Source: Alteribacter natronophilus
GTDB taxonomy: Bacteria; Bacillota; Bacilli; Bacillales; Salisediminibacteriaceae
Assembly (NCBI RefSeq): GCF_006007885.1
Contig: NZ_VCRO01000003.1
Location: forward strand, 310,001 to 374,000
Direction: 5' to 3'
Length of the DNA: 64,000 nt
Shown: in pieces, positions 1 through 7,460 of the stretch
Layout: each line of letters opens with the position of its first letter
Position numbering within the stretch: position 1 is the stretch's first letter
Program-made: the position numbers and the translations under genes
Notes under the pieces: generated by a model
Seen by the model: the letters and a program-made list of their open reading frames with translations, nothing else
Database searches by the model: none
What the model was told of the DNA's origin: nothing

Positions 1-60
1 TGAAACGTTACGGAATTCTCCGTCACGAATTTCTCCTACTGCTAACACCTTTTTCGTCAT
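1..60 (-). CDS. etfA: Electron transfer flavoprotein alpha subunit, N-terminal fragment
   Basis: Only the first 20 codons are inside the window; the gene runs off the left edge. The start MTKKVLAVGEIRDGEFRNVS matches the usual N-terminus of EtfA, the FAD-binding alpha subunit of ETF, which passes electrons from acyl-CoA dehydrogenases to the respiratory chain. A GAGGAGG ribosome-binding site precedes the ATG at 58-60. It lies 18 bp downstream of etfB and is the last visible gene of the fadR-fadB-etfB-etfA unit, as in B. subtilis. Identification rests on a short peptide plus context. Confidence 0.85.
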   Translation of the reverse strand, partial: MTKKVLAVGEIRDGEFRNVS

Positions 61-78
61 CGTCAGTTCCTCCTCTGT

Positions 79-849
79 TTATATCACTTTCGCTTCGTTT
101 TTCAGTAAGGAAACCAGTTCTTTCACCTGATCATCCACTTCGCCTTCAAGGACTTTACCAGCCTGCTTTTCCGGCGGAAGGAAGCGGTCAACAGTTTTCG
201 TTTTGCCCGTTACGTCGTCTTCGTCAAGATCGAGATCATCCACATCGAGCGTTTCAAGCGGCTTCTTCTTGGCTTTCATAATTCCCGGAAGTGAAGGATA
301 GCGCGGCTCGTTCAGTCCCTGCTGGGCAGTGACAAGAACAGGCAGGCTCACTTCAACGATTTCCTGGTCACCTTCAACGTCGCGCTCGATCGTCGCCTTG
401 CCATCTGCAATATCAATCTTAACGATGGACGTCACGTGCACAATTCCAAGCTTTTCAGCCAGGCGTGGGCCGACCTGTCCGGAGCCACCGTCCACAGCGA
501 TGTTACCGCCGAGGATGATATCGGCTTCCTTATCTTCAAAATAAGCGGCAAGAAGGGCCTGGGTTGTATAAGGGTCACGGTCTTCCACTTCTTCGTTATC
601 AATAAGAACAGCTTTATCAGCACCCATGGCAAGACCTGTGCGGAGCTGCTTTTCGGCTTCTTCCTCACCGACCGTGACAAGTGTCACTTCTCCGCCGTGC
701 TCATCGCGCAGCTGAATTGCTTCTTCAATTGCATATTCGTCATACGGGTTAATGATGAATTCAGCCCCGTCCTCTTCAATCTGGCCGTTGGTGATCTGAA
801 TTTTTTCCTCAGTGTCAAACGTGCGTTTTAAAATCACGTAAATGTTCAT
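79..849 (-). CDS. etfB: Electron transfer flavoprotein beta subunit
   Basis: EtfB is the AMP-binding partner of EtfA; the heterodimer accepts electrons from acyl-CoA dehydrogenases during beta-oxidation in the cytoplasm. The 256-residue product has the typical family length and the expected blocks: N-terminal MNIYVILKRTFDTEE, then LVTVGEEEAEKQLRTGLAMG, GGNIAVDGGSGQVGPRLAE and the recognition-loop segment LPVLVTAQQGLNEPRYPSL. The frame is open nine codons further upstream, but GGGAGGG lies correctly in front of the ATG at 847-849, so that start was chosen. It sits between fadB and etfA in a beta-oxidation operon. Confidence 0.95.
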   Translation of the reverse strand: MNIYVILKRTFDTEEKIQITNGQIEEDGAEFIINPYDEYAIEEAIQLRDEHGGEVTLVTVGEEEAEKQLRTGLAMGADKAVLIDNEEVEDRDPYTTQALLAAYFEDKEADIILGGNIAVDGGSGQVGPRLAEKLGIVHVTSIVKIDIADGKATIERDVEGDQEIVEVSLPVLVTAQQGLNEPRYPSLPGIMKAKKKPLETLDVDDLDLDEDDVTGKTKTVDRFLPPEKQAGKVLEGEVDDQVKELVSLLKNEAKVI

Positions 850-938
850 CGTTTTCCCTCCCGAAAGATCAATCATTAATTTTTAATGTATTGCCGGCTT
901 CACCCGTCCCGGTGTGAGCCAGCAGAACGACCGTTCAG

Positions 939-1718
939 TCAGCGGTCGTTAAAAACAGGCTGACGTTTGTTCATAAAGGCATCGATGCCTTCTTTCGCAT
1001 CTTCTGTTTCAAAGACTTCGCCAAAGGATTCGGCTTCTTTTTTCCCGCCGTCCCCGTCACCGTAGTCGGCATAATGAAGAAGTCTGAGGGCATTACGGAC
1101 AGCAACCGCGCCTTTTAAGGCGACTTTTTCCGCAAGTGCTTGTGCTTCCCCGAGAACTGCTTCATCTTCAAATACGGCGTCAACGAGTCCAATTTGCTGC
1201 GCTTCATGTCCTGTGACAGGTTCGGATGTAAGCAGCATCTGCGTGGCTTTGGAACGGCCAACCAGCTTCGGAAGCCGTTGTGTGCCGGCAAATCCGGGAA
1301 CAAGTCCGAGCTGCAGTTCAGGAAGGCCGAGCTTTGTTTTCTCCCCTGCAAAACGGATGTGGCAGGCCATGGCAAGTTCCAGTCCTCCACCGAGTGCAGC
1401 ACCGTGAATGGCTGCGATGACCGGTTTTGGAAAAGCGTCGATGCGGTCAAATACCCGCTGGCCGTTTTCAGCCATCTTCTGGAATTCCGCTCCATTTTCC
1501 ACTGTTGTGAATTCCTTAATATCCGCTCCTGCAGCAAAGAATCGTCCTTCTCCGTGAACAAGGATGACTTTTACATCATCGTCGTTCTCGAACTGATCCA
1601 GGGCATCATTCATTTCCTTAAAGATAGGCTGACAGAGGGCATTAGCCGGTGAGTGCTGAAGTGTCAGGTATCCGATTCTGTTTTCTGTTTTTGTACTGAT
1701 ATAGCTGTATTCGCTCAA
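939..1718 (-). CDS. fadB: Enoyl-CoA hydratase (crotonase family)
   Basis: A 259-residue crotonase-fold protein expected to hydrate trans-2-enoyl-CoA to 3-hydroxyacyl-CoA. The oxyanion-hole segments are visible as GADIKEF and GAALGGGLELAM, and the catalytic-glutamate region as GLPELQLGLVPGFAGTQRLP. Length and position between fadR and etfB match B. subtilis fadB (ysiB). There are 125 bp between fadR and this gene and about 90 bp to etfB. The latter gap holds a short CGACCG/CGGTCG hairpin near 933-955 with no T-run, more likely an intercistronic RNA feature than a terminator. Exact chain-length preference cannot be read from sequence. Confidence 0.9.
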   Translation of the reverse strand: MSEYSYISTKTENRIGYLTLQHSPANALCQPIFKEMNDALDQFENDDDVKVILVHGEGRFFAAGADIKEFTTVENGAEFQKMAENGQRVFDRIDAFPKPVIAAIHGAALGGGLELAMACHIRFAGEKTKLGLPELQLGLVPGFAGTQRLPKLVGRSKATQMLLTSEPVTGHEAQQIGLVDAVFEDEAVLGEAQALAEKVALKGAVAVRNALRLLHYADYGDGDGGKKEAESFGEVFETEDAKEGIDAFMNKRQPVFNDR

Positions 1719-1842
1719 GCGGCGTCACTCCTTTCGATCTCAACTAACTGTATTCGACATTAAAACGCTTTCACCTTTAAGAAAAAAAGAAAGATTCCGT
1801 CTTTTACGGGCGCAATTTGACCTGCAGGGACTTCTCCCGGGC

Positions 1843-2427
1843 TTACGATCGCAGCCCGGACAGAAGCATTTTGTTCAGCGGTTCCGCAAGCGGAACGAGT
1901 TCGTATTTATGATCCTTCATAACCCAGTTGGTTACCACCTCATCGATGGCGCCGAAAATAACCTGGCGGGCCATTCTGACATCGAGGTTCCGTGCAAAAA
2001 AGCCCGTTTCCATTCCCTCTCTCAGTATGGAATCGATCAGACCGAGGTACCCTTTCAGTACTTCGTTAATCCGGTTTCTGAGGTCAATATTGGACTGCCT
2101 CAGCTCGAGCTGCGTCACAATCGCCAGATCGTAATCTGCTTCGAGCTGCCGGAGATGCATTTCGATCAGCAGCTTCAGTTTTTCCTCAACGTCAGATTCG
2201 TGAGCGAGTTTTTCCTTGCTCCGTTCCACAAAGCGGCCCATTTTTTCTTCAAAGAGAGAGATAAGTATATCTTCTTTGTTTTTAAAGTAGAGGTAAATGG
2301 TGCCGTCAGCGACGCCGGCTTTTTTTGCGATTTTTGATACCTGCGAATGGTGATAGCCGTTTTCGGCGATCACTGCAACGGCAGCATCGATAATCTGATC
2401 AAACTTCTTTCCTTTTTTCTTTGCCAT
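1843..2427 (-). CDS. fadR: TetR-family fatty-acid degradation repressor
   Basis: A 194-residue TetR-family regulator. The N-terminal helix-turn-helix (residues about 10-55) contains AAVAVIAENGYHHSQVSKIA and GTIYLYFKNKEDIL; the rest is the helical ligand-binding domain. In B. subtilis the orthologue FadR (YsiA) represses beta-oxidation genes and is released by long-chain acyl-CoA. Context (lcfA upstream, fadB and etfBA downstream) and a perfect TGAATGA/TCATTCA operator about 47 bp upstream of the start support the same role and autoregulation. Start is the ATG after an AGGAAG-type ribosome-binding site. Confidence 0.93.
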   Translation of the reverse strand: MAKKKGKKFDQIIDAAVAVIAENGYHHSQVSKIAKKAGVADGTIYLYFKNKEDILISLFEEKMGRFVERSKEKLAHESDVEEKLKLLIEMHLRQLEADYDLAIVTQLELRQSNIDLRNRINEVLKGYLGLIDSILREGMETGFFARNLDVRMARQVIFGAIDEVVTNWVMKDHKYELVPLAEPLNKMLLSGLRS

Positions 2428-2473
2428 ATCTTCACTTCCTCAGCCAATCCTGTGGTCATCCACCAGCTAAAAA

Positions 2474-2491
2474 TGAATGACCATTCATTCA
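2474..2491. promoter_or_regulatory. FadR operator
   Basis: Perfect inverted repeat TGAATGA-CCAT-TCATTCA, matching the TGAATGA/TCATTCA core known for Bacillus FadR boxes. It lies immediately downstream of the -10 element of the fadR promoter, where binding would block initiation and give autoregulation of the fadR-fadB-etfBA unit. Role inferred from family knowledge. Confidence 0.8.
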
Positions 2492-2501
2492 CTTTATGTA
2501 T

Positions 2502-2530
2502 AGTTTATTGCACAACGGGAATTGTGTCAA
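2502..2530 (-). promoter_or_regulatory. SigA-type promoter of fadR
   Basis: Minus-strand -35 TTGACA (complement of 2525-2530), 17 bp spacer, -10 TAAACT (complement of 2502-2507). The -35 is a perfect consensus and the FadR operator overlaps the expected start region. Confidence 0.6.
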
Positions 2531-2605
2531 ATGAATTCACCTGTTTTTTTATGATAGCATGTTCGGGTGCTGATGGACAGGCAGCGGTATATTCAGGACA
2601 GCCTC

Positions 2606-2704
2606 CATGCCCTTCGCTTTCCGCGGACTGGCGATGAGCCTCCTCGGGAAGACCGCCCTCCGGGTCTCCTTCGACTCATTTTTCCGCTGGAGTCTTCGGG
2701 CATT
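2606..2704. repeat. Extragenic GC-rich repeat, copy D
   Basis: About 100 bp bounded by short inverted ends (CATGCCC and GGGCATT), with the family core GCTTTCCGCGG...GAGCCTCC...CGGGTCTCC...CCGCTGGAGTC. It fills most of the 326 bp gap between fadR and lcfA. Same subfamily as the copy at 19068-19166. Confidence 0.75.
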
Positions 2705-2753
2705 ACAAACAACAAATAAGAAGAAAGCACCCCGCAGGATGCCTTCTTTACTG

Positions 2754-4466
2754 TCAGCTGCTCTTTACCTGGGCAGCTTCTTTTTCGCGTTTCTGTTTCT
2801 CTTCGTCCACGAGTGCCCGGCGAAGGACTTTGCCGACCATAGTCTTTGGCAGCTCGTCACGGAATTCAAACTGTTTCGGTGCTTTGTAGGCGGACAGGTT
2901 CTTCCGGCAGTAGTCGTTCAGTTCTTTTTCCGTAAGTTCATTCCCGTCTTTTAATACGACGAACGCCTTTACGGTTTCACCTCTGTAAGGGTCAGGAACA
3001 CCGATGACGACCGCTTCCTGAATGGCCTCGTGTTCATAGAGCACTTCTTCCACTTCACGGGGGTAAATATTAAACCCGCCGGCAATAATCATGTCCTTTT
3101 TCCGGTCCACGATATAGAAGTAGCCTTCCTCATCCATATAGCCCATGTCACCTGTCAGAAGCCAGTCGTCACTGAACGTGGCATTCGTATCTTCCGGACG
3201 GTTCCAGTAACCCTTCATTACCTGGGGACCGCGAACCGCAAGTTCACCAATTTCACCGGGCTTTGCCTGTTCTCCCGTTTCAGCGGAAAGAACAGCTGCG
3301 TCCGTATCCGGCCACGGAAGACCGATACTGCCACTCGGCCGTTTGCCCCACATAAGGTTGAAGTGGGTAACCGGTGATGCTTCAGTAAGGCCGAAGCCCT
3401 CGGAAAGCTTGCCTCCTGTAAGGGATTCAAAGCGCTCCTGTACTTCCACCGGCAGAGGAGCGGATCCGCTGATACAGACCTCAACAGAGGAAAGATCGTA
3501 TTTCTGCACTTTCGGGTCGTTGATGAGCCCGATATACATCGTCGGCGCTCCCGGGAAGATGGTTACTTTCTGATTCTGGATCGCTTTGAGTGTCTGTGCA
3601 GGATCAAACCTCGGCAGAATCACCATTTTGGAACGGTCCATAATCGAAAAGTTCATGCCTACCGTCATGCCGTATACGTGGAAAAACGGCAGTGCACAGA
3701 GAATCACTTCGTTGCCGTGATCAATTTTGTGCATCCAGCGCAGAGCCTGGGTAGTGTTGGCCACCAGGTTATAGTGGGTAAGCATGACACCCTTGGCCAC
3801 CCCTGTAGTACCCCCGGTATACTGCAGCAGCGCAAGGTCTTCAGCAGGATCAATGGACACATTCACTTCCTCCGCCCTGCTCTTTTTCAGGAGTTCAGTA
3901 AACGAATGCGTTTTGCTGTTATAGGAGATATCCACTTTGATTCCTGTATTCTTTTTCTGAATAAACGGGTAGATCAGGTTCTTCGGGAACGGAAGATAAT
4001 CCTTTATTCCCGTTACAATAACATGCTCGAGCTTCGACTTATTAAGTATGTTGGCCACTCTCGGATAAACAAGATCCAGGCAGATCATCACCTTCGCTCC
4101 CGAATCGGCCATCTGATGCTCCAGCTCCCTCTCCACATAAAGCGGATTTGTCTGGACCACGATCCCGCCGGCAAGCAGGGTGCCGTAGTACGAAACAACA
4201 GACTGCGGGGTGTTTGCAAGCATAATGGCAACCCGGTCGCCTTTTTTTACACCGAGATCCTGGAGCGCGTTGGCAAACCTCAGCGCTTCGTCGTACACTT
4301 CCCCAAAAGTCATTTCCTTGCCCATGAAGTGAAGGGCCGCTTTATCCGGTGTTTCATGAGCCGCTTCCTCAAGGTAGGTCTGAAGCGCTTTTTCCTCATA
4401 TTGAATCCTGTGCGGAATTCCTTCAGGATAATGTTCCAGCCACGGTCGTGCGAGTCGTTCTTCCAT
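2754..4466 (-). CDS. lcfA: Long-chain fatty-acid-CoA ligase (first copy)
   Basis: A 570-residue AMP-forming ligase that activates long-chain fatty acids to acyl-CoA, the entry step of beta-oxidation. The P-loop-like motif YTGGTTGVAKGVMLTH, the adenylation motif TGDMGYMDEEGYFYIVDRKK and the C-terminal catalytic lysine region PKTMVGKVLRR are all present. A longer frame begins at 4529, but GGAGG sits just ahead of the ATG at 4464-4466 and the N-terminus then aligns with its neighbour (both start around PWxxHYPEGIP/EEIP). It is closely similar to the gene at 4771-6471, so the pair is a tandem duplication. Followed by fadR, as in B. subtilis. Confidence 0.93.
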   Translation of the reverse strand: MEERLARPWLEHYPEGIPHRIQYEEKALQTYLEEAAHETPDKAALHFMGKEMTFGEVYDEALRFANALQDLGVKKGDRVAIMLANTPQSVVSYYGTLLAGGIVVQTNPLYVERELEHQMADSGAKVMICLDLVYPRVANILNKSKLEHVIVTGIKDYLPFPKNLIYPFIQKKNTGIKVDISYNSKTHSFTELLKKSRAEEVNVSIDPAEDLALLQYTGGTTGVAKGVMLTHYNLVANTTQALRWMHKIDHGNEVILCALPFFHVYGMTVGMNFSIMDRSKMVILPRFDPAQTLKAIQNQKVTIFPGAPTMYIGLINDPKVQKYDLSSVEVCISGSAPLPVEVQERFESLTGGKLSEGFGLTEASPVTHFNLMWGKRPSGSIGLPWPDTDAAVLSAETGEQAKPGEIGELAVRGPQVMKGYWNRPEDTNATFSDDWLLTGDMGYMDEEGYFYIVDRKKDMIIAGGFNIYPREVEEVLYEHEAIQEAVVIGVPDPYRGETVKAFVVLKDGNELTEKELNDYCRKNLSAYKAPKQFEFRDELPKTMVGKVLRRALVDEEKQKREKEAAQVKSS

Positions 4467-4634
4467 GAAAAGACCTCCTTCAACACTCACTTTCAAAAAG
4501 GTGTCCGCTGCCAGCAGGCCGCAGAACATGCAACAGTCAGCCGAATTCCCCCGCGAATGCTGCGCAGAGCCTGTGCAGCACCTCCCCCGCGGATCAGCCG
4601 GAGACCGTCCGGGACAAACTTCTCTCTATCCTTC

Positions 4635-4663
4635 ATTCTAATGAAAACGATTACAGATTTCAA
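4635..4663 (-). promoter_or_regulatory. lcfA promoter with CcpA cre site in the spacer
   Basis: Minus strand: -35 TTGAAA (complement of 4658-4663), 17 bp spacer, -10 TAGAAT (complement of 4635-4640). The spacer holds ATGAAAACGATTACA at 4641-4655 (plus orientation), which fits the cre consensus WTGNAANCGNWNNCW at every defined position. CcpA bound there would block RNA polymerase and give glucose repression of fatty-acid activation, as known for the B. subtilis lcfA operon. Confidence 0.75.
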
Positions 4664-4734
4664 AGAATTTGTGAAATTTTTTCAAATTTATATTCTTGAA
4701 TAATTATTATGACAATTCCCCTCTTTTTGGCGTA

Positions 4735-4766
4735 AAAAAACACCCGCTTCCAGTCAGCGGGTGTTT
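4735..4766 (-). terminator. Rho-independent terminator after second lcfA copy
   Basis: Minus strand stem ACACCCGCT...AGCGGGTGT followed by a seven-T run; it begins right after the stop codon at 4771. It separates transcription of the two lcfA paralogues. Confidence 0.85.
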
Positions 4767-4770
4767 CAGG

Positions 4771-6471
4771 TTAAGTCTGCTCCTGTTTTTCACTTTTCGC
4801 ACGCTCTTCTTCCACCAGAACTCTTCGCAGAATTTTTCCGATCATGGTTTTTGGAAGTTCATCGCGGAATTCCACCAGTTTCGGAACTTTGTACGCTGCC
4901 AGATGTTTACGGCAGTAGGCTTCAAGCTCCTCTTCAGTGAGTTCCCTGCCCTCTTTTTTCACGATAAACACTTTTACCGTCTCGCCACGGTATGGGTCAG
5001 GTACACCGATGGCACACGCTTCCTGGACCGCTTCGTGTTCGTAGAGAACCTCTTCGATTTCACGAGGATAAATGTTGAACCCTCCGGCAATAATCATATC
5101 CTTTTTCCGGTCCACGATGTAGAAATAACCGTCTTCATCCATGTGACCCATATCACCGGAAAGGAACCATTCCCCTTTAAAAGAGGCCTTGGTCGCTTCG
5201 GGATTATTCCAGTAGCCGCGCATCACCTGCGGCCCTTTGATCATAATTTCCCCTGTTACGCCCGGGCCCGCAATGTCACCCGTTTCTGCATCAAGAACGG
5301 CAACGTCTGTGTCCGGCCACGGGATGCCGATACTGCCGGTCTTCCGATTTCCCCAAATCAGATTGGCTACAGCTACCGGCGACGTTTCTGTCAGGCCGTA
5401 TCCTTCCACCAGACTGCCTTTCGTTACTTTTTCAAAGCTGTTCTGAACTTCAACCGGAAGCGGTGCCGATCCGCTCAGGCAGCACTTAATGGAAGACAGA
5501 TCGTACTTTTCAATATCCGGGTGATTTAAGAGCCCGATATACATCGTCGGCGCTCCCGGATAGATCGTTGCTTTGTGCGTTTGAATTGCTTTCAGGATGT
5601 CCTTAGGTTCAAATTTCGGCATGATAATCATTTTGAAACCCATCCGGATTGCCAGGTTCATGACTGTAGTCATACCGTACACATGGAAGAATGGCAGAGC
5701 GGCAACAACCGTTTCCTCACCGGGCTTCATCTTGTACATCCAGTGTTTACACTGAAGTGTATTGACGACAAGATTATAATGAGTAAGCATGACCCCTTTT
5801 GCCGGTCCGGTTGTACCGCCGGTATACTGAAGCAGTGCCAGATCTTCTTTGGGATCGATGTCAAACTCCTTCTCCTGCGCCTTCCCCTGCTTCAGAAGTT
5901 CCTTAAAGGAATGAAGACGATCATTGTACTCAAGCTCCACCTTAATCCCTGTCCGTTTCTTCTGGATAAACGGATAAATCAGGTTCTTTGGAAACGGCAG
6001 ATAATCCTTAATACCCGTAACAATGATGTGCTCCAGCTCTGTCCGGTCCTTGACGTTTGCCACTTTTGGATAGACAAGATCCAGACAGATCATAACCTTT
6101 GCCCCGGAATCGTTCATCTGGTGTTCAATTTCCCTTTCCACATACAAAGGGTTGGTCTGAACAACGATGGCACCTGCGAACAGGGCACCATAGTAGGCAA
6201 TAACGGCCTGAGGGGTGTTTGCAAGCATGATCGCCACTCTGTCACCCTGTTTCACACCAAGGGCTCCGAGCTGGTCAGCCAGACGCAGGGACTCCTCATA
6301 CACTTCCGCATAAGTCATTTCCTTGCCCATAAAGTGGAGACAGGCTTTGTCGGGAAAATTCTCTGCGGATTCCTTCAGATAGCTCTGCAGCGTCCGGACC
6401 TCGTAATCGATTGTGGTTGGAATTTCCTCCGGGTAGTGCTGGAACCAGGGTTTCTGTGTAACTGTTTCCAT
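4771..6471 (-). CDS. lcfA: Long-chain fatty-acid-CoA ligase (second copy)
   Basis: A 566-residue paralogue of the gene at 2754-4466, with the same adenylate-forming signatures (YTGGTTGPAKGVMLTH, SGDMGHMDEDGYFYIVDRKK, PKTMIGKILRR). Long runs such as KDYLPFPKNLIYPFIQKK are identical in both proteins, so duplication seems fairly recent or under gene conversion. The first copy reads TGVAKG where this one has TGPAKG; substrate preferences may differ but cannot be read here. It has its own promoter with a cre site and its own terminator, so it is transcribed independently of the fadR group. The start ATG at 6469-6471 follows a GGGAGG motif. Confidence 0.92.
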   Translation of the reverse strand: METVTQKPWFQHYPEEIPTTIDYEVRTLQSYLKESAENFPDKACLHFMGKEMTYAEVYEESLRLADQLGALGVKQGDRVAIMLANTPQAVIAYYGALFAGAIVVQTNPLYVEREIEHQMNDSGAKVMICLDLVYPKVANVKDRTELEHIIVTGIKDYLPFPKNLIYPFIQKKRTGIKVELEYNDRLHSFKELLKQGKAQEKEFDIDPKEDLALLQYTGGTTGPAKGVMLTHYNLVVNTLQCKHWMYKMKPGEETVVAALPFFHVYGMTTVMNLAIRMGFKMIIMPKFEPKDILKAIQTHKATIYPGAPTMYIGLLNHPDIEKYDLSSIKCCLSGSAPLPVEVQNSFEKVTKGSLVEGYGLTETSPVAVANLIWGNRKTGSIGIPWPDTDVAVLDAETGDIAGPGVTGEIMIKGPQVMRGYWNNPEATKASFKGEWFLSGDMGHMDEDGYFYIVDRKKDMIIAGGFNIYPREIEEVLYEHEAVQEACAIGVPDPYRGETVKVFIVKKEGRELTEEELEAYCRKHLAAYKVPKLVEFRDELPKTMIGKILRRVLVEEERAKSEKQEQT

Positions 6472-6643
6472 ACTCTTTTCCTCCCTTTCCTTATCAGGAC
6501 ATGATCAAAAAGACTGCTTCTCTTTGAACAGCGGCGTTCGTGATCTCTCCTTTCGAAAGGATTCCGTTGCCGGAAGCGGGAATGAACCGAGCCGTGTCTG
6601 TCATGCTCTTTTCACCTTTTGGACATCCTCCTCCCTTATTCCT

Positions 6644-6664
6644 ATTTTAATGAAATCGTTTACA
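6644..6664 (-). promoter_or_regulatory. Putative -10 and CcpA cre site upstream of second lcfA copy
   Basis: ATGAAATCGTTTACA at 6650-6664 fits the cre consensus at every defined position. It abuts a minus-strand -10 TAAAAT (complement of 6644-6649), the same geometry as at the other lcfA copy. The expected -35 at 17 bp spacing is poor (TTTATT), so the promoter call is weaker than the cre call. Confidence 0.6.
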
Positions 6665-6748
6665 ATAATAAAGCTGTTTGCAGGAATTTTTAGAATTTTC
6701 TTTTAGTAAAGCTGTACGCACCTGTATATATCTATGCCTGGGACCACA

Positions 6749-6779
6749 TAAAAAGACGGCCATTTTTATGAAGGCCGCC
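6749..6779 (-). terminator. Rho-independent terminator of the mutS2-yshE group
   Basis: Minus strand stem GGCGGCC...GGCCGTC with an 11-base loop, followed by TTTTTA. It lies 150 bp beyond the 27-codon ORF and closes the unit coming from mutS2/yshE. Between 6472 and 6930 there are otherwise only the promoter/cre region and the hairpin at 6884-6919. Confidence 0.7.
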
Positions 6780-6883
6780 CGGTTCATTAGTTCTTTCTGC
6801 CTAAAAAAACCAGATTAAATATTGTACATCACTGAGAGAATTCCCGGCAGAAGCTCGTTTCACGCCGCAGGCCTGCCTTTTCC

Positions 6884-6919
6884 GGGCAGGCCTCCCGGAC
6901 CAATCAGGGGAGGCCTGCC
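6884..6919. repeat. GC-rich inverted repeat
   Basis: Thirteen-base arms GGGCAGGCCTCCC and GGGGAGGCCTGCC separated by 10 bases form a very stable hairpin, preceded at 6869-6878 by another CAGGCCTGCC. There is no T-run on either side, so it is not a classical terminator; it may stabilise the 3' end of the upstream mRNA. Confidence 0.6.
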
Positions 6920-6929
6920 GGATCCGGCT

Positions 6930-7013
6930 TTAACTGAAGAAAAATACATAAACGAAGCCTGCAATGATAAAGCCTGCGCAAAGGACGGCGAGGACTTTCC
7001 ATAACGTTTCCAT
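6930..7013 (-). CDS. Small hydrophobic single-pass protein (27 residues)
   Basis: Unrecognised small ORF: METLWKVLAVLC, then AGFIIAGFVYVFFFS and stop. Nearly the whole peptide is one membrane-spanning segment. An AGGTGAAATACG ribosome-binding site sits directly before the ATG at 7011-7013, and the ORF lies 24 bp downstream of the yshE stop and ahead of the likely terminator at 6749-6779, so it would be translated from the same mRNA. Chance hydrophobic ORFs of this size occur; the combination of a good ribosome-binding site and position is what supports it. Confidence 0.5.
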   Translation of the reverse strand: METLWKVLAVLCAGFIIAGFVYVFFFS

Positions 7014-7037
7014 CGTATTTCACCTGCTTTTAATGCT

Positions 7038-7448
7038 TTAATGCGGAATACTTGCGCCAATCACGTAGGAGAGGGCCACGGAAAGGGTCAGCGAGATAAG
7101 ACCCACAGCCCGGTTTCCCTGCCTCAGTTCTTCATCCACTTTAAATCCCGGTGTCAGGAATTCAAAGATAAAATAAACGAACAGAAGCAGCAGAAACCCG
7201 TAGGCACCCCAGGCGAGCATAGTAAGGACAGTATCGTTCGCCTCCACTGAGTAACGGAACACATTGGCTGTGCCGAAAATCTTGCCGCCTGTGGCCATGG
7301 CAACTGCAGTGTTTCCCTTTTTAATTTCCTCCCACGCCGAGTACCGTGTCACCAGCTCGAAAAGAGCAAGAAACACGATGATCGCCATTACTACTGTGCT
7401 GTATATCCCGGCTGTATAGATAAAATCGTGTCCGAATAAGGCTTTCAT
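7038..7448 (-). CDS. yshE: DUF350 family membrane protein (YshE-like)
   Basis: A 136-residue integral membrane protein with four hydrophobic stretches (about residues 10-32, 45-65, 77-97 and 110-130 in the sequence), the layout of DUF350 proteins. Biochemical function is unknown to me. The position directly after mutS2 and near lcfA is the same as yshE in B. subtilis. The ATG at 7446-7448 is preceded by TAGGGAG; an in-frame TTG two codons upstream is less likely. Only 12 bp separate it from the mutS2 stop, so the two are co-transcribed. Confidence 0.8.
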   Translation of the reverse strand: MKALFGHDFIYTAGIYSTVVMAIIVFLALFELVTRYSAWEEIKKGNTAVAMATGGKIFGTANVFRYSVEANDTVLTMLAWGAYGFLLLLFVYFIFEFLTPGFKVDEELRQGNRAVGLISLTLSVALSYVIGASIPH

Positions 7449-7460
7449 GACCAAAACTCC

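Noticed and set aside
1760-1815. Terminator between fadR and fadB
   Set aside because: The stem is only three to four pairs before the T tract, and operon context argues for continued transcription.
4631-4646. FadR box at the first lcfA promoter (TTCATT/AATGAA)
   Set aside because: The arms are in the reverse order to the TGAATGA/TCATTCA core, and the sequence is better explained by the cre site plus -10 element.
3678-5529. Long plus-strand open frames across the lcfA genes
   Set aside because: They repeat at equivalent places opposite both paralogues and carry no family signature, so they are shadows of the ligase genes.
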